A stretch of 64,000 nucleotides of DNA, from the NCBI GenBank assembly GCA_013178295.1, contig JABLWW010000008.1, positions 124,001 through 188,000 on the forward strand, given 5' to 3'. Shown here piece after piece: positions 16,735 through 27,155 of the stretch. How positions within the stretch are numbered: the first letter of the stretch is position 1; the number at the start of each line of letters is the position of its first letter. Position numbers and translations under genes: made by a program. The DNA is from Anaerolineae bacterium. GTDB lineage: Bacteria > Chloroflexota > Anaerolineae > Anaerolineales > Anaerolineaceae. The notes below the pieces were generated by a model. The model was not told the origin of the DNA, did no database searches, and saw nothing but the letters and a program-made list of their open reading frames with translations.

Positions 16735-17553
16735 ATGACGTCTTTTGAGCGGCAGCAACGGATTATTAGTCTGCTAAGGGAGCAGCCAGGGATGAAGATT
16801 CCCGACCTGGCAAAGCAACTGGATGTGTCGCAAGGCACCATTCGGAATGACCTGGATGCTTTGGAGCAGGCAGGGCATCTTTCGCGGGTGCGCGGCGGTG
16901 CAATTCTGCGGGACGAACGGCAATTTCTCAGCCCCTCTTTTGCGGCGCGGGCATTGGTCAATGCGGATAAGAAACAACGCATTGCCCGTGCTGCGGCGGA
17001 GTTGGTTGAGGATGGCGATTCGATCATCCTGGATGCCAGCACCACAGTTTTTGCAATGGTGCCCTTTTTGAAAAAGTACCGCAATCTCACCATTGTTACC
17101 AATGGGATTACCATGGGCAAGGCGTTGTCTGAGAACTCATCCCACACGGTGATTTTGATTGGCGGGGTGATACGCGCCTTTACGGACTCGGTCTCAGGGC
17201 ATCTTTCCGAAGAGGTACTTGACCGGTTACATGTCAAAACCGCCTTTGTTTCCTGTTCGGGTATTTCACTGGAGGCGGGTTTGACGGAGGTAGATATTCA
17301 TCAGATTGACGTCAAACGCAAAATGATACGCAGCGCTGACCGGGTGGTTGCGCTGGTGGATTCGAGCAAGTTTAATAAGGTGGATTTGAGTTCTTTTGCC
17401 AGCATTGCAGAGCTTTCTCAGATTATTACGGATGCTGATATTCCTGCTGAATACTATGAACAGTTCAAACGAAACTGTACTGTTCTGACTGTCTGTGCTG
17501 CTAACTCGACTTCTTCTCTGAACCCCTGTGGAGCAGATGGCGCAAGTCGGTAA
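16735..17553 (+). CDS. DeoR-family transcriptional regulator of rhamnose genes
   Basis: 272 residues. N-terminal DeoR helix-turn-helix (about 4-57: KIPDLAKQLDVSQGTIRNDL then LSRVRGGAI) and C-terminal DeoRC sugar-phosphate sensor (about 78-235; DGDSIILDASTT, VTNGI, GGVIRAFTDSVSG, and DSSKFNKVDLSSFA). AAAGGCGA precedes the ATG. DeoR proteins usually repress sugar operons and respond to a phosphorylated intermediate; here rhamnulose-1-phosphate or its cleavage products would fit. It heads the ABC-transporter operon and is thus probably autoregulated. Confidence 0.92.
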   Translation: MTSFERQQRIISLLREQPGMKIPDLAKQLDVSQGTIRNDLDALEQAGHLSRVRGGAILRDERQFLSPSFAARALVNADKKQRIARAAAELVEDGDSIILDASTTVFAMVPFLKKYRNLTIVTNGITMGKALSENSSHTVILIGGVIRAFTDSVSGHLSEEVLDRLHVKTAFVSCSGISLEAGLTEVDIHQIDVKRKMIRSADRVVALVDSSKFNKVDLSSFASIAELSQIITDADIPAEYYEQFKRNCTVLTVCAANSTSSLNPCGADGASR

Positions 17554-17615
17554 AGTCCTTTGCCTGCGGCAGTAAGGCGTCGCAGTTTGACCCCAAAGAT
17601 TAATGAGGAGTATGA

Positions 17616-19127
17616 ATGGAAAAACCCGTTATTGAGACGAGACATATTTCCAAGCGCTTTGATATGACCCAGGCGCTGTGTGATGTCTCACTTGATCTCT
17701 ACCCCGGCGAGGTGCATGCGCTGGTTGGCGAGAATGGGGCTGGCAAATCAACTCTGATAAAGATTCTAACCGGCATCCATCGGCCAGATGAGGGAGAGAT
17801 ATTGCTGGATGGAAAGGCAGTGCAAATCCATAACTCGCAGGATGCACAGGCGTTGGGTATTGCGGCGATTTACCAGGAGCCAATGGTTTTTCCTGATCTG
17901 AACGTGGCGGAGAACATCTTCATCAGCCACCAGGATCGGGGCAAGTTTGTGCGTTGGGGCAAAATGTATAAAGATGCCGAGGCTGTTCTGGCAAAACTGG
18001 ATGTCAAGCTGAATGTGCGCAGCCAGGCACGCGGCTTGACCCTGGCGGCGCAACAGGCAGTTGAGATTGCCAAGGCAATTTCGCTTCAGGCGCGGGTACT
18101 GATTATGGATGAACCTACCGCTTCTCTGTCGGCGCATGAGGTGCAGCAGCTTTTTAAGCTGATACGTTCATTGCGCAGTCAGGGCGTCTCCATTCTGTTT
18201 ATTGGACATCGCCTTGAGGAGGTGTTTGAGATATCTGACCGTATTACTGTCTTGCGAGATGGGATGAAAATCAGCTCAAAACTGCGCAGCGAAGCAACCA
18301 CAGAGGGTGTCATTCGCGATATGGTTGGGCGTGAAATCAAGGATTTCTTTTTGAAAGGTGCCACCAAGCGCGGCGACCTTTTGATGTCTGTGCGCAACCT
18401 CAGCAAAGCGGGGGTTTTTCGGGGGATCAGTTTTGATGTTTATGGCGGTGAGGTGCTTGGCTTTGCCGGTTTGATTGGCTCGCGCCGCACAGATGTCTGT
18501 TTAGCATTGTTTGGCATCGAACCGGCGGATAGTGGGGAAATCATCTTTGAAGGCAAACCGCAAAAGATACGTTCCCCGCAGCAGGCGCTTGAACTGGGGA
18601 TTACCTATGCGTCTGAAGACCGTCGTAAGCTGGGTTTGACTATGCCCATGAGCATTGCCTCCAATATTTCGCTTCCTATGTTGCCGCGCTACATGAATGT
18701 GTTGGGACTTATTCGCAGACATGAGGAGATAGCCGCAGCTGAGGAATTTCGCCGCAGGCTGATGATACGGGCTGAGTCGGTCAATGTCCCTGTCGAGAGG
18801 CTCTCGGGCGGCAATCAGCAGAAGGTCATGCTCAGCAAATGGCTGAATGCCAATCCCAAGGTACTCATCCTCGATGAGCCGACGCGCGGCATTGACGTGG
18901 GGGCAAAGGCAGAAGTGCATCACATGATCAATGATTTGACCGATCGCGGTCTGGCAGTGATATTGGTCTCTTCAGACCTCCCTGAGGTGCTGGCAATGAG
19001 CGATCGCATCCTGGTGATGCGTGAGGGCAGACAGATGGGCATCTTCGAGAAAGCGCAAGCGACAGAGGAAACAATTATGACAGCTGCAATGGGACAAAAC
19101 CACAACGTTGCGGAGGTGGCTGCATGA
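17616..19127 (+). CDS. Sugar ABC transporter ATP-binding protein (two ABC domains), probably rhamnose
   Basis: 503 residues with two tandem ABC domains, the architecture of carbohydrate-uptake CUT2 ATPases (RbsA/RhaT type). First domain: Walker [11 protein letters not shown] (about 39-48), Walker [11 protein letters not shown]. Second domain: a non-canonical nucleotide loop ([12 protein letters not shown]), signature SGGNQQK (about 395), Walker [19 protein letters not shown] lies 5 bp before the ATG. The stop overlaps the first permease start (ATGA). Powers import of the sugar bound by the duplicated binding protein. Confidence 0.93.
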   Translation: MEKPVIETRHISKRFDMTQALCDVSLDLYPGEVHALVGENGAGKSTLIKILTGIHRPDEGEILLDGKAVQIHNSQDAQALGIAAIYQEPMVFPDLNVAENIFISHQDRGKFVRWGKMYKDAEAVLAKLDVKLNVRSQARGLTLAAQQAVEIAKAISLQARVLIMDEPTASLSAHEVQQLFKLIRSLRSQGVSILFIGHRLEEVFEISDRITVLRDGMKISSKLRSEATTEGVIRDMVGREIKDFFLKGATKRGDLLMSVRNLSKAGVFRGISFDVYGGEVLGFAGLIGSRRTDVCLALFGIEPADSGEIIFEGKPQKIRSPQQALELGITYASEDRRKLGLTMPMSIASNISLPMLPRYMNVLGLIRRHEEIAAAEEFRRRLMIRAESVNVPVERLSGGNQQKVMLSKWLNANPKVLILDEPTRGIDVGAKAEVHHMINDLTDRGLAVILVSSDLPEVLAMSDRILVMREGRQMGIFEKAQATEETIMTAAMGQNHNVAEVAA

Positions 19128-20191
19128 AGCGTCTGTTAAGCATGACCAGCCCTGAACGTGTTCGTGAGTTGATCCTCATCTTATTGATTGTTTTGGTGAG
19201 TCTCTTTTTTAGCTCACAGATACCAAATTATTTCAATGCACGCTTCTTTAACCGTGTTTCTACCAGTGTGGCGATCACAGCAGTGATCGCGATTGGGCAA
19301 ACGCTGGTTTTCTTGACCCGCAATTTTGACCTGTCTGTGGGTTCAATTGTTGGATTTACAGCGTATTTTGTCGGGCAGCAACTAACGCGCAACAACGATA
19401 TTCCACCCGCGCTGGCGGTTTTGATGGCAGTCGGCATAGGCGTTGTGATGGGGGCAATCAACGGTGTGATCATTTCCTACGGGAGGGTACCCTCCATCAT
19501 CACAACCATCGGCACGCTGGCGGTCTATCGCACGTTGCTGATTGAATTTTCGGATGCCCAGACAGTTTTGACGGCAAAGCTGCCGAAGTGGGTGGTTGAC
19601 CTGCCGCGTGTTAACATTATCAGCTTTGGCGATTTAGATATCCGTCTGGTGGTTGGCATTATGTTGCTGGTGGTGGTCATCTTTCAGTTTGTGTTGACAT
19701 ATTTACCGTTTGGGCGCAGACTGTATGCCATCGGCAGTAACCCTGAGGCAGCCCGCAATGCCGGTTTTCCCTCTCAACAGATTGTTTTTATTGCTTTTGT
19801 GCTAAGCGGGGCACTTTCTGGGCTGGCGGGTTTCTTATTCCTGGCGCGTTTTGGAAATGTGACGGTGGTGGCTGGGCAGGGTCTGGAATTTGCCTCTATT
19901 GCTGCCATTGTGGTAGGTGGCGTGAGTAACAATGGGGGATCCGGTACCGTGTTTGGGGCGCTTTTGGGCGCCATCATGATTGACTTGCTTGAGAATAGCC
20001 TTATTCGCTGGCTGGCGATCAGCGAATTCTGGCGGGATGCCATCCTGGGAATGCTGATCCTGTTGGCAGTGGCATCGGATAAGCTTGTCTTGTCAAAATT
20101 GCGCAGCATCTGGACACGCAGCGAACTGCAGATCACTGACGAGACTGTTGTGGAAAAACAGGAGGCAGAGCATCATGTTGCAAAAGCGTAA
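19124..20191 (+). CDS. Sugar ABC transporter permease (CUT2 type)
   Basis: 355 residues, polytopic (about 8-10 hydrophobic segments) with the CUT2 signature [16 protein letters not shown] (about 64-80) and the EAA-like loop [14 protein letters not shown]. Overlaps the ATPase stop by 4 bp and the second permease start by 17 bp, so the three are coupled. Forms the membrane channel with the following permease. The C-terminal about 30 residues are polar, presumably cytoplasmic. Confidence 0.92.
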   Translation: MKRLLSMTSPERVRELILILLIVLVSLFFSSQIPNYFNARFFNRVSTSVAITAVIAIGQTLVFLTRNFDLSVGSIVGFTAYFVGQQLTRNNDIPPALAVLMAVGIGVVMGAINGVIISYGRVPSIITTIGTLAVYRTLLIEFSDAQTVLTAKLPKWVVDLPRVNIISFGDLDIRLVVGIMLLVVVIFQFVLTYLPFGRRLYAIGSNPEAARNAGFPSQQIVFIAFVLSGALSGLAGFLFLARFGNVTVVAGQGLEFASIAAIVVGGVSNNGGSGTVFGALLGAIMIDLLENSLIRWLAISEFWRDAILGMLILLAVASDKLVLSKLRSIWTRSELQITDETVVEKQEAEHHVAKA

Positions 20192-21188
20192 CCTTTTCTT
20201 GAACAGCCTTGCGAAGTTAAAAAGCTGGGAAGGCTTTCTGCTTTTCCTGTTGGCGGTTATTTTTATCATCAATAGCCAGCAGACCTCTGCATATCTCAGT
20301 GTTCAGAACCAGATCAATCTCTTCATTCTTTCTATCGAAAAGATTATCGTTGTGCTTACCATGACCTTTTTGATCATCAATGCGGAGATTGATCTGTCGG
20401 CGCCTTCGATCATGGGGCTAGCAGCCTGCCTAATGGCATGGCTGTATACACAGGGGGTACCCTTGCCGCTGGCGCTGGCGATTTGTCTGTTGGTCGGAGT
20501 GCTTTGTGGGTTGTTTAACGGGCTGTGGATAGCCTACGCCAACCTTTCTTCACTGGTGGTTACCCTGGCAATGTTGATCTGTTACCGAGGGTTGGCAAGG
20601 GTGTTTTTGGAGGATAAATCTATTGGGGGCTTTCCGGAGTGGTTCAATTTGCTGGGGCAAAAGCCATTGATTGGGCCATTTCCTTTGGCGATGATCGTCT
20701 TCTTCGTCCTGCTTGTCATTGCAGTGGTTATCTTGCAGTACTCAGGGTTTGGACGGCATGTGTTTGTCATTGGCAATAATGCCGAGGTAGCTCGTTATTC
20801 AGGGGTCAGGGTCAAGCGTGTCAAGATGCTGCTGTATGTTGCTTCGGGCTTTGTTTCTGCTTTGGCTGGGCTTCTTTTTGCTGCCAGACTGGGCGCCGTG
20901 CGCGGCGATACTGCTTTGGGATTCGAACTAGATATTATCACCATGGTTTTGCTGGGAGGGGTGAGTATCTTCGGCGGTTCGGGGTCGCTATTTGGTGTCT
21001 TTTTATCTATTCTGATTGTGCTTAATCTTCGTAATGGCATGTCGCTGGCAAACTTGACTGGTCATCTTCAGACAGGGGTCATTGGGGCATTGCTGATTTT
21101 CTCTGTGCTTGCGCCAAACATCTTTGCACAGGTGAGAGCGGCTTTCCGGCGGCGGCGCGTTGCGGCTGCCAGAGACGAAGCATGCTGA
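20175..21188 (+). CDS. Sugar ABC transporter permease (CUT2 type), second subunit
   Basis: 337 residues from ATG 20175, preceded by GGAGG; the frame is open further up (20085), but that would lie deep in the previous gene. The CUT2 signature is [19 protein letters not shown] (about 66-85), and the cytoplasmic loop is [14 protein letters not shown]. Distinct from the first permease, so the channel is a heterodimer as in rhamnose (RhaPQ) and autoinducer-2 systems. A 113 bp gap with AAGGAGG follows before the binding-protein gene. Confidence 0.92.
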   Translation: MLQKRNLFLNSLAKLKSWEGFLLFLLAVIFIINSQQTSAYLSVQNQINLFILSIEKIIVVLTMTFLIINAEIDLSAPSIMGLAACLMAWLYTQGVPLPLALAICLLVGVLCGLFNGLWIAYANLSSLVVTLAMLICYRGLARVFLEDKSIGGFPEWFNLLGQKPLIGPFPLAMIVFFVLLVIAVVILQYSGFGRHVFVIGNNAEVARYSGVRVKRVKMLLYVASGFVSALAGLLFAARLGAVRGDTALGFELDIITMVLLGGVSIFGGSGSLFGVFLSILIVLNLRNGMSLANLTGHLQTGVIGALLIFSVLAPNIFAQVRAAFRRRRVAAARDEAC

Positions 21189-21301
21189 TTCAGAAAATAT
21201 GATGTTCAAGAAAGGAGGAGGAAAGCGGATTTGTAGCAAGTTGTGTCTTGTAAAGAATATGCTGTAAAAAAAACTGTTGATTATTCCTAAGGAGGCAAAT
21301 A

Positions 21302-23440
21302 ATGAAACGCACGTTTGTAAGGATTGTTGCTTTGATTACCATCTTGAGCTTGCTGCTGATTGCATGCCAGCCCAAACCGACAGAAGCCCCAAAGCCAGCT
21401 GAGCCTGCAGCGCCAGCCGAGCCTGCCAAGCCTGCTGAACCTGCGCCTGCTGAGCCAGCCAAACCAGCAGCCGGAGTGGTGGAAGCTACCCCGGGGCAAA
21501 CCGTAGATATGGTACTGCTGCCCAAGTTCCTGGGTATTCTGGTGTTTGATCAGGCAAACCAGGGCGCGATGGAAGCGCATAAAGAGTTGGGCAACAAGGG
21601 CAAACTGGAGTTTCTTGGTCCGACGCCGGAGAACAGCGTTGCCGGGCAGATTGATATTGTAACGACTGCCACTACACAGGGTGTGGATGCCATCATGATC
21701 TCCAACAATGCGGGCGACCAGATTGCCCCAGCCGCCAAAGCGGCGCGCGATAAGGGCATCACGGTGGTTACCTGGGATTCGCCGATACCGTCCGCCGAAG
21801 GCGAGCAGGTCTTTGTCGCACAGGTGGATTTCGACGAGACTGGTGTGGTGATGGCGGACATGGCGCTTTCGATTCTGGGTGAAGACGGCGGCAAGTTTGC
21901 GGTGTTGTCGGCGTCGCCGGATGCAGCCAATCAGAATGCCTGGATTGCGGCGATGAAGGAAGCGTTGAAGGACCCGAAGTATGCAAAGCTGGAGCTGCTG
22001 GATGTGGTGTATGGCAATGACCAGTCAGAAGACAGCTACAACCAGGCGCTGGCGCTGGTGGACAAATACCCGGACATGGAATTGATCATGGCGCCGACCA
22101 CGGTAGGCATTGCGGCGGCAGCCAAAGCCATGCAAGATGAAGGGCTGTGCGACAAGGTGAAGGTATCTGGTCTGGGTCTGCCAGCCGAAATGGTTTCGTA
22201 TACCCTCAACGGTTGCGCGCCGGAGTTTGCCCTGTGGAGCTTTGTTGACCTGGGATATTTGACTTATTATGTCTCGTACCTGTTGGCGACGGGTGCTATC
22301 AAGGGTGAAGTCGGCGAGACTTTCAAAGCCGGGCGTATGGGTGTCTACACGATCGAGAAAGACCCAACCCGCGAAAAAGGTTTACGCGTTTTGATGGGCC
22401 CCTTCAAGGTGTACAACAAGGATAACGTTGAAGCTGAGGCTGGCCCCCAGGAGGAAGCTGGCGGCACCCCGGTCAAAGCTGAAAAGGGCAAAAATATAGA
22501 TATGGTACTGCTGCCCAAGTTCCTGGGTATTCTGGTGTTTGATCAGGCAAACAATGGTGCGATGGAAGCGCACAAAGAATTGGAGAACACAGGCAAATTG
22601 GAGTTTCTTGGTCCGACGCCGGAGAACAGCGTTGCCGGGCAGATTGATATTGTAACGACTGCCACTACACAGGGTGTGGATGCCATCATGATCTCCAACA
22701 ATGCGGGCGACCAGATTGCCCCAGCCGCCAAAGCGGCGCGCGATAAGGGCATCACGGTGGTTACCTGGGATTCGCCGATACCGTCCGCCGAAGGCGAGCA
22801 GGTCTTTGTCGCACAGGTGGATTTCGACGAGACTGGTGTGGTGATGGCGGACATGGCGCTTTCGATTCTGGGTGAAGACGGCGGCAAGTTTGCGGTGTTG
22901 TCGGCGTCGCCGGATGCAGCCAATCAGAATGCCTGGATTGCGGCGATGAAGGAAGCGTTGAAGGACCCGAAGTATGCAAAGCTGGAGCTGCTGGATGTGG
23001 TGTATGGCAATGACCAGTCAGAAGACAGCTACAACCAGGCGCTGGCGCTGGTGGACAAATACCCGGACATGGAATTGATCATGGCGCCGACCACGGTAGG
23101 CATTGCGGCGGCAGCCAAAGCCATGCAAGATGAAGGGCTGTGCGACAAGGTGAAGGTATCTGGTCTGGGTCTGCCAGCCGAAATGGTGGAGTTCACCCTC
23201 AATGGCTGTGCGCCGGAGTTTGCCCTGTGGAGCTTTGTTGACCTGGGATATTTGACTTATTATGTCTCGTACCTGTTGGCGACGGGTGCCATCAAGGGTG
23301 AGGTCGGCGAACGCTTTGAAGCCGGGCGTATGGGCACCTACACCATTACCAAGGATCCGACTCGCGAAAAAGGTTTGCGTGTTTTGATGGGGCCCTTCAC
23401 CGTTTACAACAAGGATAATGTTGAGGCAGCTGCCAAGTAG
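21302..23440 (+). CDS. Rhamnose-type ABC transporter binding lipoprotein, internal tandem duplication
   Basis: 712 residues, about twice a normal CUT2 sugar-binding protein. Signal peptide with lipobox LLLIAC (Cys at about 22), then an Ala/Pro/Glu-rich linker (about 23-60), then two complete periplasmic-binding domains (about 63-378 and 394-712) joined by a short Gly/Glu-rich linker. Each copy starts with [18 protein letters not shown] and ends near [17 protein letters not shown]. The repeat period is exactly 993 bp (331 codons), and 589 bp are identical at the DNA level. Only the first copy carries the lipoprotein signal, so both domains sit on one anchor. Context (rhaBAM, DeoR, CUT2 transporter) suggests L-rhamnose as ligand. 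Confidence 0.93.
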   Translation: MKRTFVRIVALITILSLLLIACQPKPTEAPKPAEPAAPAEPAKPAEPAPAEPAKPAAGVVEATPGQTVDMVLLPKFLGILVFDQANQGAMEAHKELGNKGKLEFLGPTPENSVAGQIDIVTTATTQGVDAIMISNNAGDQIAPAAKAARDKGITVVTWDSPIPSAEGEQVFVAQVDFDETGVVMADMALSILGEDGGKFAVLSASPDAANQNAWIAAMKEALKDPKYAKLELLDVVYGNDQSEDSYNQALALVDKYPDMELIMAPTTVGIAAAAKAMQDEGLCDKVKVSGLGLPAEMVSYTLNGCAPEFALWSFVDLGYLTYYVSYLLATGAIKGEVGETFKAGRMGVYTIEKDPTREKGLRVLMGPFKVYNKDNVEAEAGPQEEAGGTPVKAEKGKNIDMVLLPKFLGILVFDQANNGAMEAHKELENTGKLEFLGPTPENSVAGQIDIVTTATTQGVDAIMISNNAGDQIAPAAKAARDKGITVVTWDSPIPSAEGEQVFVAQVDFDETGVVMADMALSILGEDGGKFAVLSASPDAANQNAWIAAMKEALKDPKYAKLELLDVVYGNDQSEDSYNQALALVDKYPDMELIMAPTTVGIAAAAKAMQDEGLCDKVKVSGLGLPAEMVEFTLNGCAPEFALWSFVDLGYLTYYVSYLLATGAIKGEVGERFEAGRMGTYTITKDPTREKGLRVLMGPFTVYNKDNVEAAAK
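21606..22194 (+). repeat. Direct repeat copy 1 inside the binding-protein gene
   Basis: Identical base for base to 22599-23187 (offset 993). Flanking parts of the two gene halves match in protein but differ at silent and some replacement sites, so the identical tract has sharp borders (C/T at 21605 versus 22598; T/G at 22195 versus 23188). Confidence 0.95.
22599..23187 (+). repeat. Direct repeat copy 2 inside the binding-protein gene
   Basis: Second member of the 589 bp perfect direct repeat; see 21606-22194. A shorter identical block (about 57 bp, starting near 21503 and 22496) lies just upstream and is separated from this one by several substitutions, giving a mosaic pattern. Confidence 0.95.
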
Positions 23441-23482
23441 CAATATTTGGCTTGAGTTGCGTTTACAAATTTAAGCGGGGCT

Positions 23483-23532
23483 CCCAATCGCGGTCTGATC
23501 AATGAGATGGCATACCAATGACCGGGATTGGG
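23483..23532 (+). other. Intercistronic hairpin between binding protein and mutarotase
   Basis: CCCAATCGCGGT (23483-23494) and ACCGGGATTGGG (23521-23532) are 12 bp inverted repeats with one mismatch and a 26 bp loop. No T-run follows, so it may stabilise the upstream mRNA or attenuate rather than terminate, which would fit the need for excess binding protein. Confidence 0.45.
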
Positions 23533-23585
23533 GGCTCCCTTCAAGAGCGATACCGCAGTGTATTTGCCAGAAACAGGAGTGAGCC

Positions 23586-23909
23586 ATGAAAAGAGTTGGT
23601 TTCTTGCTGAAGGTTAAGAAAGAGAAGATAGAAGAATATAAAGCACATCATCGGGCTGTGTGGCCTGAAATGCTTGAAGCTCTGCGTCGAACCGGTTGGC
23701 ATAATTATTCATTATTCATGCGTGAGGATGGGCTTCTTTTTGGCTATTTTGAAACCCCTGAGAGTTTTCAGGCAGCGCTGGCTGGTATGGCAAAGGAAGA
23801 GATTAATGCCAAGTGGCAGGATTTCATGGCGCCCTATTTTGAAGGACTGGGGGGTGCCCATGCAGACGAGAATATGATTGAGTTGGAAGAAGTTTTTCAT
23901 TTGGATTGA
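23586..23909 (+). CDS. rhaM: L-rhamnose mutarotase
   Basis: 107 residues, the usual size for RhaM (about 104). Interconverts alpha and beta anomers of L-rhamnose, supplying the form used by the isomerase. The family pattern is clear: KRVGFLLKVK, EYKAHHRAVWPEM with the catalytic His (about residue 21-22), GWHNYSLFMRE, LFGYFET, and W near residue 79 (KWQDFMAPYFE). Lies 10 bp before the UroD-like gene. Its presence between the transporter and aldolase genes is the best single indicator that the locus is for rhamnose. Confidence 0.93.
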   Translation: MKRVGFLLKVKKEKIEEYKAHHRAVWPEMLEALRRTGWHNYSLFMREDGLLFGYFETPESFQAALAGMAKEEINAKWQDFMAPYFEGLGGAHADENMIELEEVFHLD

Positions 23910-23919
23910 GGTGATTGCG

Positions 23920-25020
23920 ATGAATTCGAAACAGCGTGTGCTCACCGCTCTGCGGCGAACGGGGATACCCGATCGTGTTCCCTTGCAATTTGACCTGTGT
24001 CGTTCACTTACTGATGCTTTTTGTCAGAAATATGGTATCCCTGCGCACTATACCACTTCGTATTATGAAGATGTTACGTATCGCATTTCGGCAAATGAGC
24101 TGCGGGTGGCAATGGGTAGCGATTGTGTTATTGTAGGCGCGAGCCTGCCGCGCGGCTATGAACATCCCGTGGATAAAGACGGCAATATGATTAACGAGTT
24201 TGGCATGGTCATGCGTCAGGGCCCTCTCTATATGGAGGTTATCAAACACCCTATGGCACATGTTCAGGAGCCGCAGGAGGTGCTGGATTTCCCTTTTCCA
24301 GACCCTCTGGCGGAGGGGCGCTATGATGACGCTGAGCAGTTGATCCAGAAATACAAAGCCGAGTATTTCATCGTTGGCGACATGGAATTGACAATGTATG
24401 ATATGATGCAACAGCTTGTTGGCACGGAAAAGCTGTTGGTTGATATGGCAGAAGGCAAACCCTACGTGGAAACCTTGATGGACAAGACAAAGGATTTTGC
24501 TTTGGCAGTTGGTAAAAAGCTGGTCTCAATGGGTGTGGATGGCATCTGGGCGGGGGACGACTTTGGCGCCCAGAATGGGATGATCATTTCCCCACGTATG
24601 TGGCGGCGTTACTTTAAGGAACGTTACCGTCAGGTTTATGCGGAGCTTAAGGCCTTGAACCCAGATATCTTAATCATGCAACATTGTGATGGGGCTGTGG
24701 CGCCCATACTAGATGACTGGATCGAAGTTGGTCTTGAGGTGTTTAACCCAGTACAGCCAAATGTGCCTGGTCATGAACCGCAGGAGTTGAAAGATAAGTT
24801 TGGTGAACGGTTATCTTTTTGGGGAGCTATTGATCAACAGCAATTGCTGCCCAAAGCCTCTGCCAAAGAGATTGAGGCAGATGTCGCTGAAAAGATTCGC
24901 ATTCTGGGTGCAGGCGGAGGATATATGTGTTCTCCGGCGCATATTATCCAGTCTGATACTTCTATGGAAAATGTGGAGGCGTTTATTCAAGCGGTCAAGA
25001 AACATGGAGTATATCGGTAG
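23920..25020 (+). CDS. Uroporphyrinogen decarboxylase-family protein (methyltransferase-like)
   Basis: 366 residues from ATG 23920; the frame is open back to 23878, which would overlap the mutarotase. Starts with NSKQRVLTALRRTGIPDRVP, the typical N-terminus of UroD/MtaA-like proteins in sugar and methyl-transfer loci, and has a TIM-barrel with WAGDDFGAQNG, a possible zinc site QHCDG (about residue 255) and FNPVQPN. No corrinoid protein is encoded nearby, so a methyl-transfer role is unsupported. Such genes recur next to rhamnose and other sugar operons with unknown function. It sits in the operon with 3 bp to the aldolase gene. Confidence 0.8.
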   Translation: MNSKQRVLTALRRTGIPDRVPLQFDLCRSLTDAFCQKYGIPAHYTTSYYEDVTYRISANELRVAMGSDCVIVGASLPRGYEHPVDKDGNMINEFGMVMRQGPLYMEVIKHPMAHVQEPQEVLDFPFPDPLAEGRYDDAEQLIQKYKAEYFIVGDMELTMYDMMQQLVGTEKLLVDMAEGKPYVETLMDKTKDFALAVGKKLVSMGVDGIWAGDDFGAQNGMIISPRMWRRYFKERYRQVYAELKALNPDILIMQHCDGAVAPILDDWIEVGLEVFNPVQPNVPGHEPQELKDKFGERLSFWGAIDQQQLLPKASAKEIEADVAEKIRILGAGGGYMCSPAHIIQSDTSMENVEAFIQAVKKHGVYR

Positions 25021-25023
25021 CTT

Positions 25024-25794
25024 ATGAGGTCCCCCGCACAAACTCTCGAAGAACTTATACAGATGTCGCACCGGCTGGCACGACCGGAGATGGATTGTGT
25101 CATTCTTGGGGAAGGCAACACATCGGCGCGGGCAGATGATCACTCTTTTTGGGTAAAAGCCAGCGGCGTGCCGCTTTCGGCGATCAACGCAGCCGGGTTT
25201 GTGCGCGTGGTTTTTGAGCGGCTTGATGCCCTCTTGAAGGTGGCAGACCTTGCTGATGAGGATGTCCGTAGGGCGTTGGAATCGGCAAAAGCAGACCCTA
25301 ATGCACCGGGGCACCCTTCTGTAGAGACACTTTTGCATGCCTTACTGCTTGGTCTTGAGGGGGTGAATTTTGTTGGTCATACGCACCCTACGGCGATCAA
25401 TGCGCTTGCCTGTTCTCGGGCGTTTCCTGAGGCGTTTCTGGGGCGCCTGTTTCCGGATGAAATTGTATTGTGTGGGGTGGCGCCGCTGCTGATACCCTAT
25501 ACAGACCCAGGCATTCCTCTGGCGCGCAAGGTAAGAGAGTGTCTCAATGAATACCTTGATCGTTATGGGGAACGGCCGCGCATCGTGATTATGCAAAATC
25601 ATGGCTTCATTGCTTTGGGGGCTACGGCACAGCAGGTTGAAGATGTGACCATGATGGCAAACAAAGCTGCACGGGTGCTTTTGGGGGCGTATATTGTCGG
25701 AGGTCCACGTTTCCTTTCGCAGAAGGACGTGGATCGTATTCATACCCGCCCGGATGAACTCTATCGCAGGCAGAAACTTGGGCTTGGGGATTGA
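25024..25794 (+). CDS. Class II aldolase/adducin-family protein, candidate rhamnulose-1-phosphate aldolase
   Basis: 256 residues. Class II aldolase features: GEGNTSAR (phosphate-binding loop, about residue 29), KASG, metal-ligand histidines in GHTHPTA (about 118-121) and a third His in MQNHGF (about 190). With rhamnose isomerase and rhamnulokinase present and no other aldolase of this class in the locus, cleavage of L-rhamnulose-1-phosphate to dihydroxyacetone phosphate and L-lactaldehyde is the likely role; the sequence is not close enough to RhaD by eye to be certain. Its stop overlaps the TTG start of the next gene. Confidence 0.8.
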   Translation: MRSPAQTLEELIQMSHRLARPEMDCVILGEGNTSARADDHSFWVKASGVPLSAINAAGFVRVVFERLDALLKVADLADEDVRRALESAKADPNAPGHPSVETLLHALLLGLEGVNFVGHTHPTAINALACSRAFPEAFLGRLFPDEIVLCGVAPLLIPYTDPGIPLARKVRECLNEYLDRYGERPRIVIMQNHGFIALGATAQQVEDVTMMANKAARVLLGAYIVGGPRFLSQKDVDRIHTRPDELYRRQKLGLGD

Positions 25795-27143
25795 AACACG
25801 TGCACCTGCTGGAAGCGCAGCTCAATGATTTCTCAGCCCAAACGCGCCACGTAGCGCTGATCGCGTTGGCCAAGTTGGCAGGTGAGGGAAAAGTGCCTTG
25901 CTCCTCTGTGGCGGAGGTGGCAAATATGCACTGCCATACATTCTATTCCTATAATGCTTATGGCTATTCTCCCAGTGGTATTGCCTGGCTGGCGCGCTCG
26001 CGTGGGTATAAACTGATGGGGATTGTGGATTTTGACGTTTTGGATGGCGTAGATGAGTTCCTGGAGGCCTGCGATCTGGTTGGTGTGCGCGGCAGCGCAG
26101 GTCTGGAGACACGAATCTATGTCCCTCAATTTGCGACGCGCGAGATCAACTCTCCCGGGGAACCGGGGGTGGCGTATCACATGGGAATAGGGTTCACTTC
26201 TTGTACTGTGCCACCCGAAGCGCAAAGTATTCTGGCTGATATGCGTCAGAGGGCTGAACAACGCAATCGGGATATGCTGGCGCGCCTCAATGGATATCTT
26301 GACCCATTGAAACTGGATTATGATGCGGAGGTTCTACCACTGACGCCCTCTGGCAACGCAACTGAGCGTCATATCCTGGCAGCCTACACACGTGCGGCTG
26401 AGCAGCGTGTCAATGACCCGTTGAAGTTTTGGTCACAAAAGCTGGATATGGAGGCGGAGAAGCTGGCGGAGATTATGGCAAATCCCGTTAACTTCCACAA
26501 CCATCTGCGTTCAAAGCTGATGAAGCGTGGTGGTGTGGGCTATGTCCAGCCGGGAGCGGACACCTTTCCTGAAGCAGAAGAGGTGAACCGTCTGACGCTG
26601 GCTTGTGGCGCTTTACCCTGTGCTGCCTGGTTGGATGGGCTTTCGGATGGGGAACAGGCAATGCAGGAATTGTTGCAGCTATTGATGGACGGTGGTGTGG
26701 TTGCCCTCAATATTATCCCTGACCGCAACTGGAACATCGCTGACCCCGAACTGAAGCGCCGCAAGGTGCAGAACCTGTACGAAGTTGTCTCGCTGGCGCG
26801 GGCGCTGGATTTACCGCTCAATGTTGGCACGGAGATGAACAGCCCGGGACAAAAGCTGGTGGATGATTTTTCTGCTCCTGAGCTTGAACCGCTGCGTCAG
26901 GCATTTATGGATGGTGCATATTTTATTTATGGGCACACGCTGCTTCAGCGCCTTGCCGGGATGGGCTACCAGAGCGAGTGGGCAAGGGACTTTTTCCCGG
27001 AGCGAAGTCAGCGCAACGTGTTTTATACCCAAATTGGCAAGGTTGCGCATCCCGGTGCGGACATTTTGCAGCAGATACGCATCGAAATGTCACCGGAGGA
27101 TGTTTTAAAGCTGCTGAGCGAGCTTTGCTCTTTTTCTTTATAG
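25791..27143 (+). CDS. PHP-domain (polymerase and histidinol phosphatase-like) protein
   Basis: 450 residues from TTG 25791, which overlaps the aldolase stop (TTGA); GTG at 25800 is an alternative. A PHP motif NMHCHTFYSYN (about 45-55) starts the metal site, followed by GIVDFDVLDGVDEF and GLETRIYVP. Later His-containing segments NFHNHLRSK, NVGTEMNSPGQ and YGHTLLQRL resemble metal-site or active-site parts. PHP proteins hydrolyse phosphoesters with several divalent metals. At 450 residues it is longer than a simple PHP phosphatase. A role as sugar-phosphate phosphatase in this operon is plausible but unproven. Confidence 0.7.
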   Translation: MKHVHLLEAQLNDFSAQTRHVALIALAKLAGEGKVPCSSVAEVANMHCHTFYSYNAYGYSPSGIAWLARSRGYKLMGIVDFDVLDGVDEFLEACDLVGVRGSAGLETRIYVPQFATREINSPGEPGVAYHMGIGFTSCTVPPEAQSILADMRQRAEQRNRDMLARLNGYLDPLKLDYDAEVLPLTPSGNATERHILAAYTRAAEQRVNDPLKFWSQKLDMEAEKLAEIMANPVNFHNHLRSKLMKRGGVGYVQPGADTFPEAEEVNRLTLACGALPCAAWLDGLSDGEQAMQELLQLLMDGGVVALNIIPDRNWNIADPELKRRKVQNLYEVVSLARALDLPLNVGTEMNSPGQKLVDDFSAPELEPLRQAFMDGAYFIYGHTLLQRLAGMGYQSEWARDFFPERSQRNVFYTQIGKVAHPGADILQQIRIEMSPEDVLKLLSELCSFSL

Positions 27144-27155
27144 GAACGTTGTGTT

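Noticed and set aside
21302-23440. Assembly artefact as explanation for the duplicated binding protein
   Set aside because: Both copies have diverged ends and a distinct linker, which a collapsed or doubled read would not create; it still deserves a read-level check.
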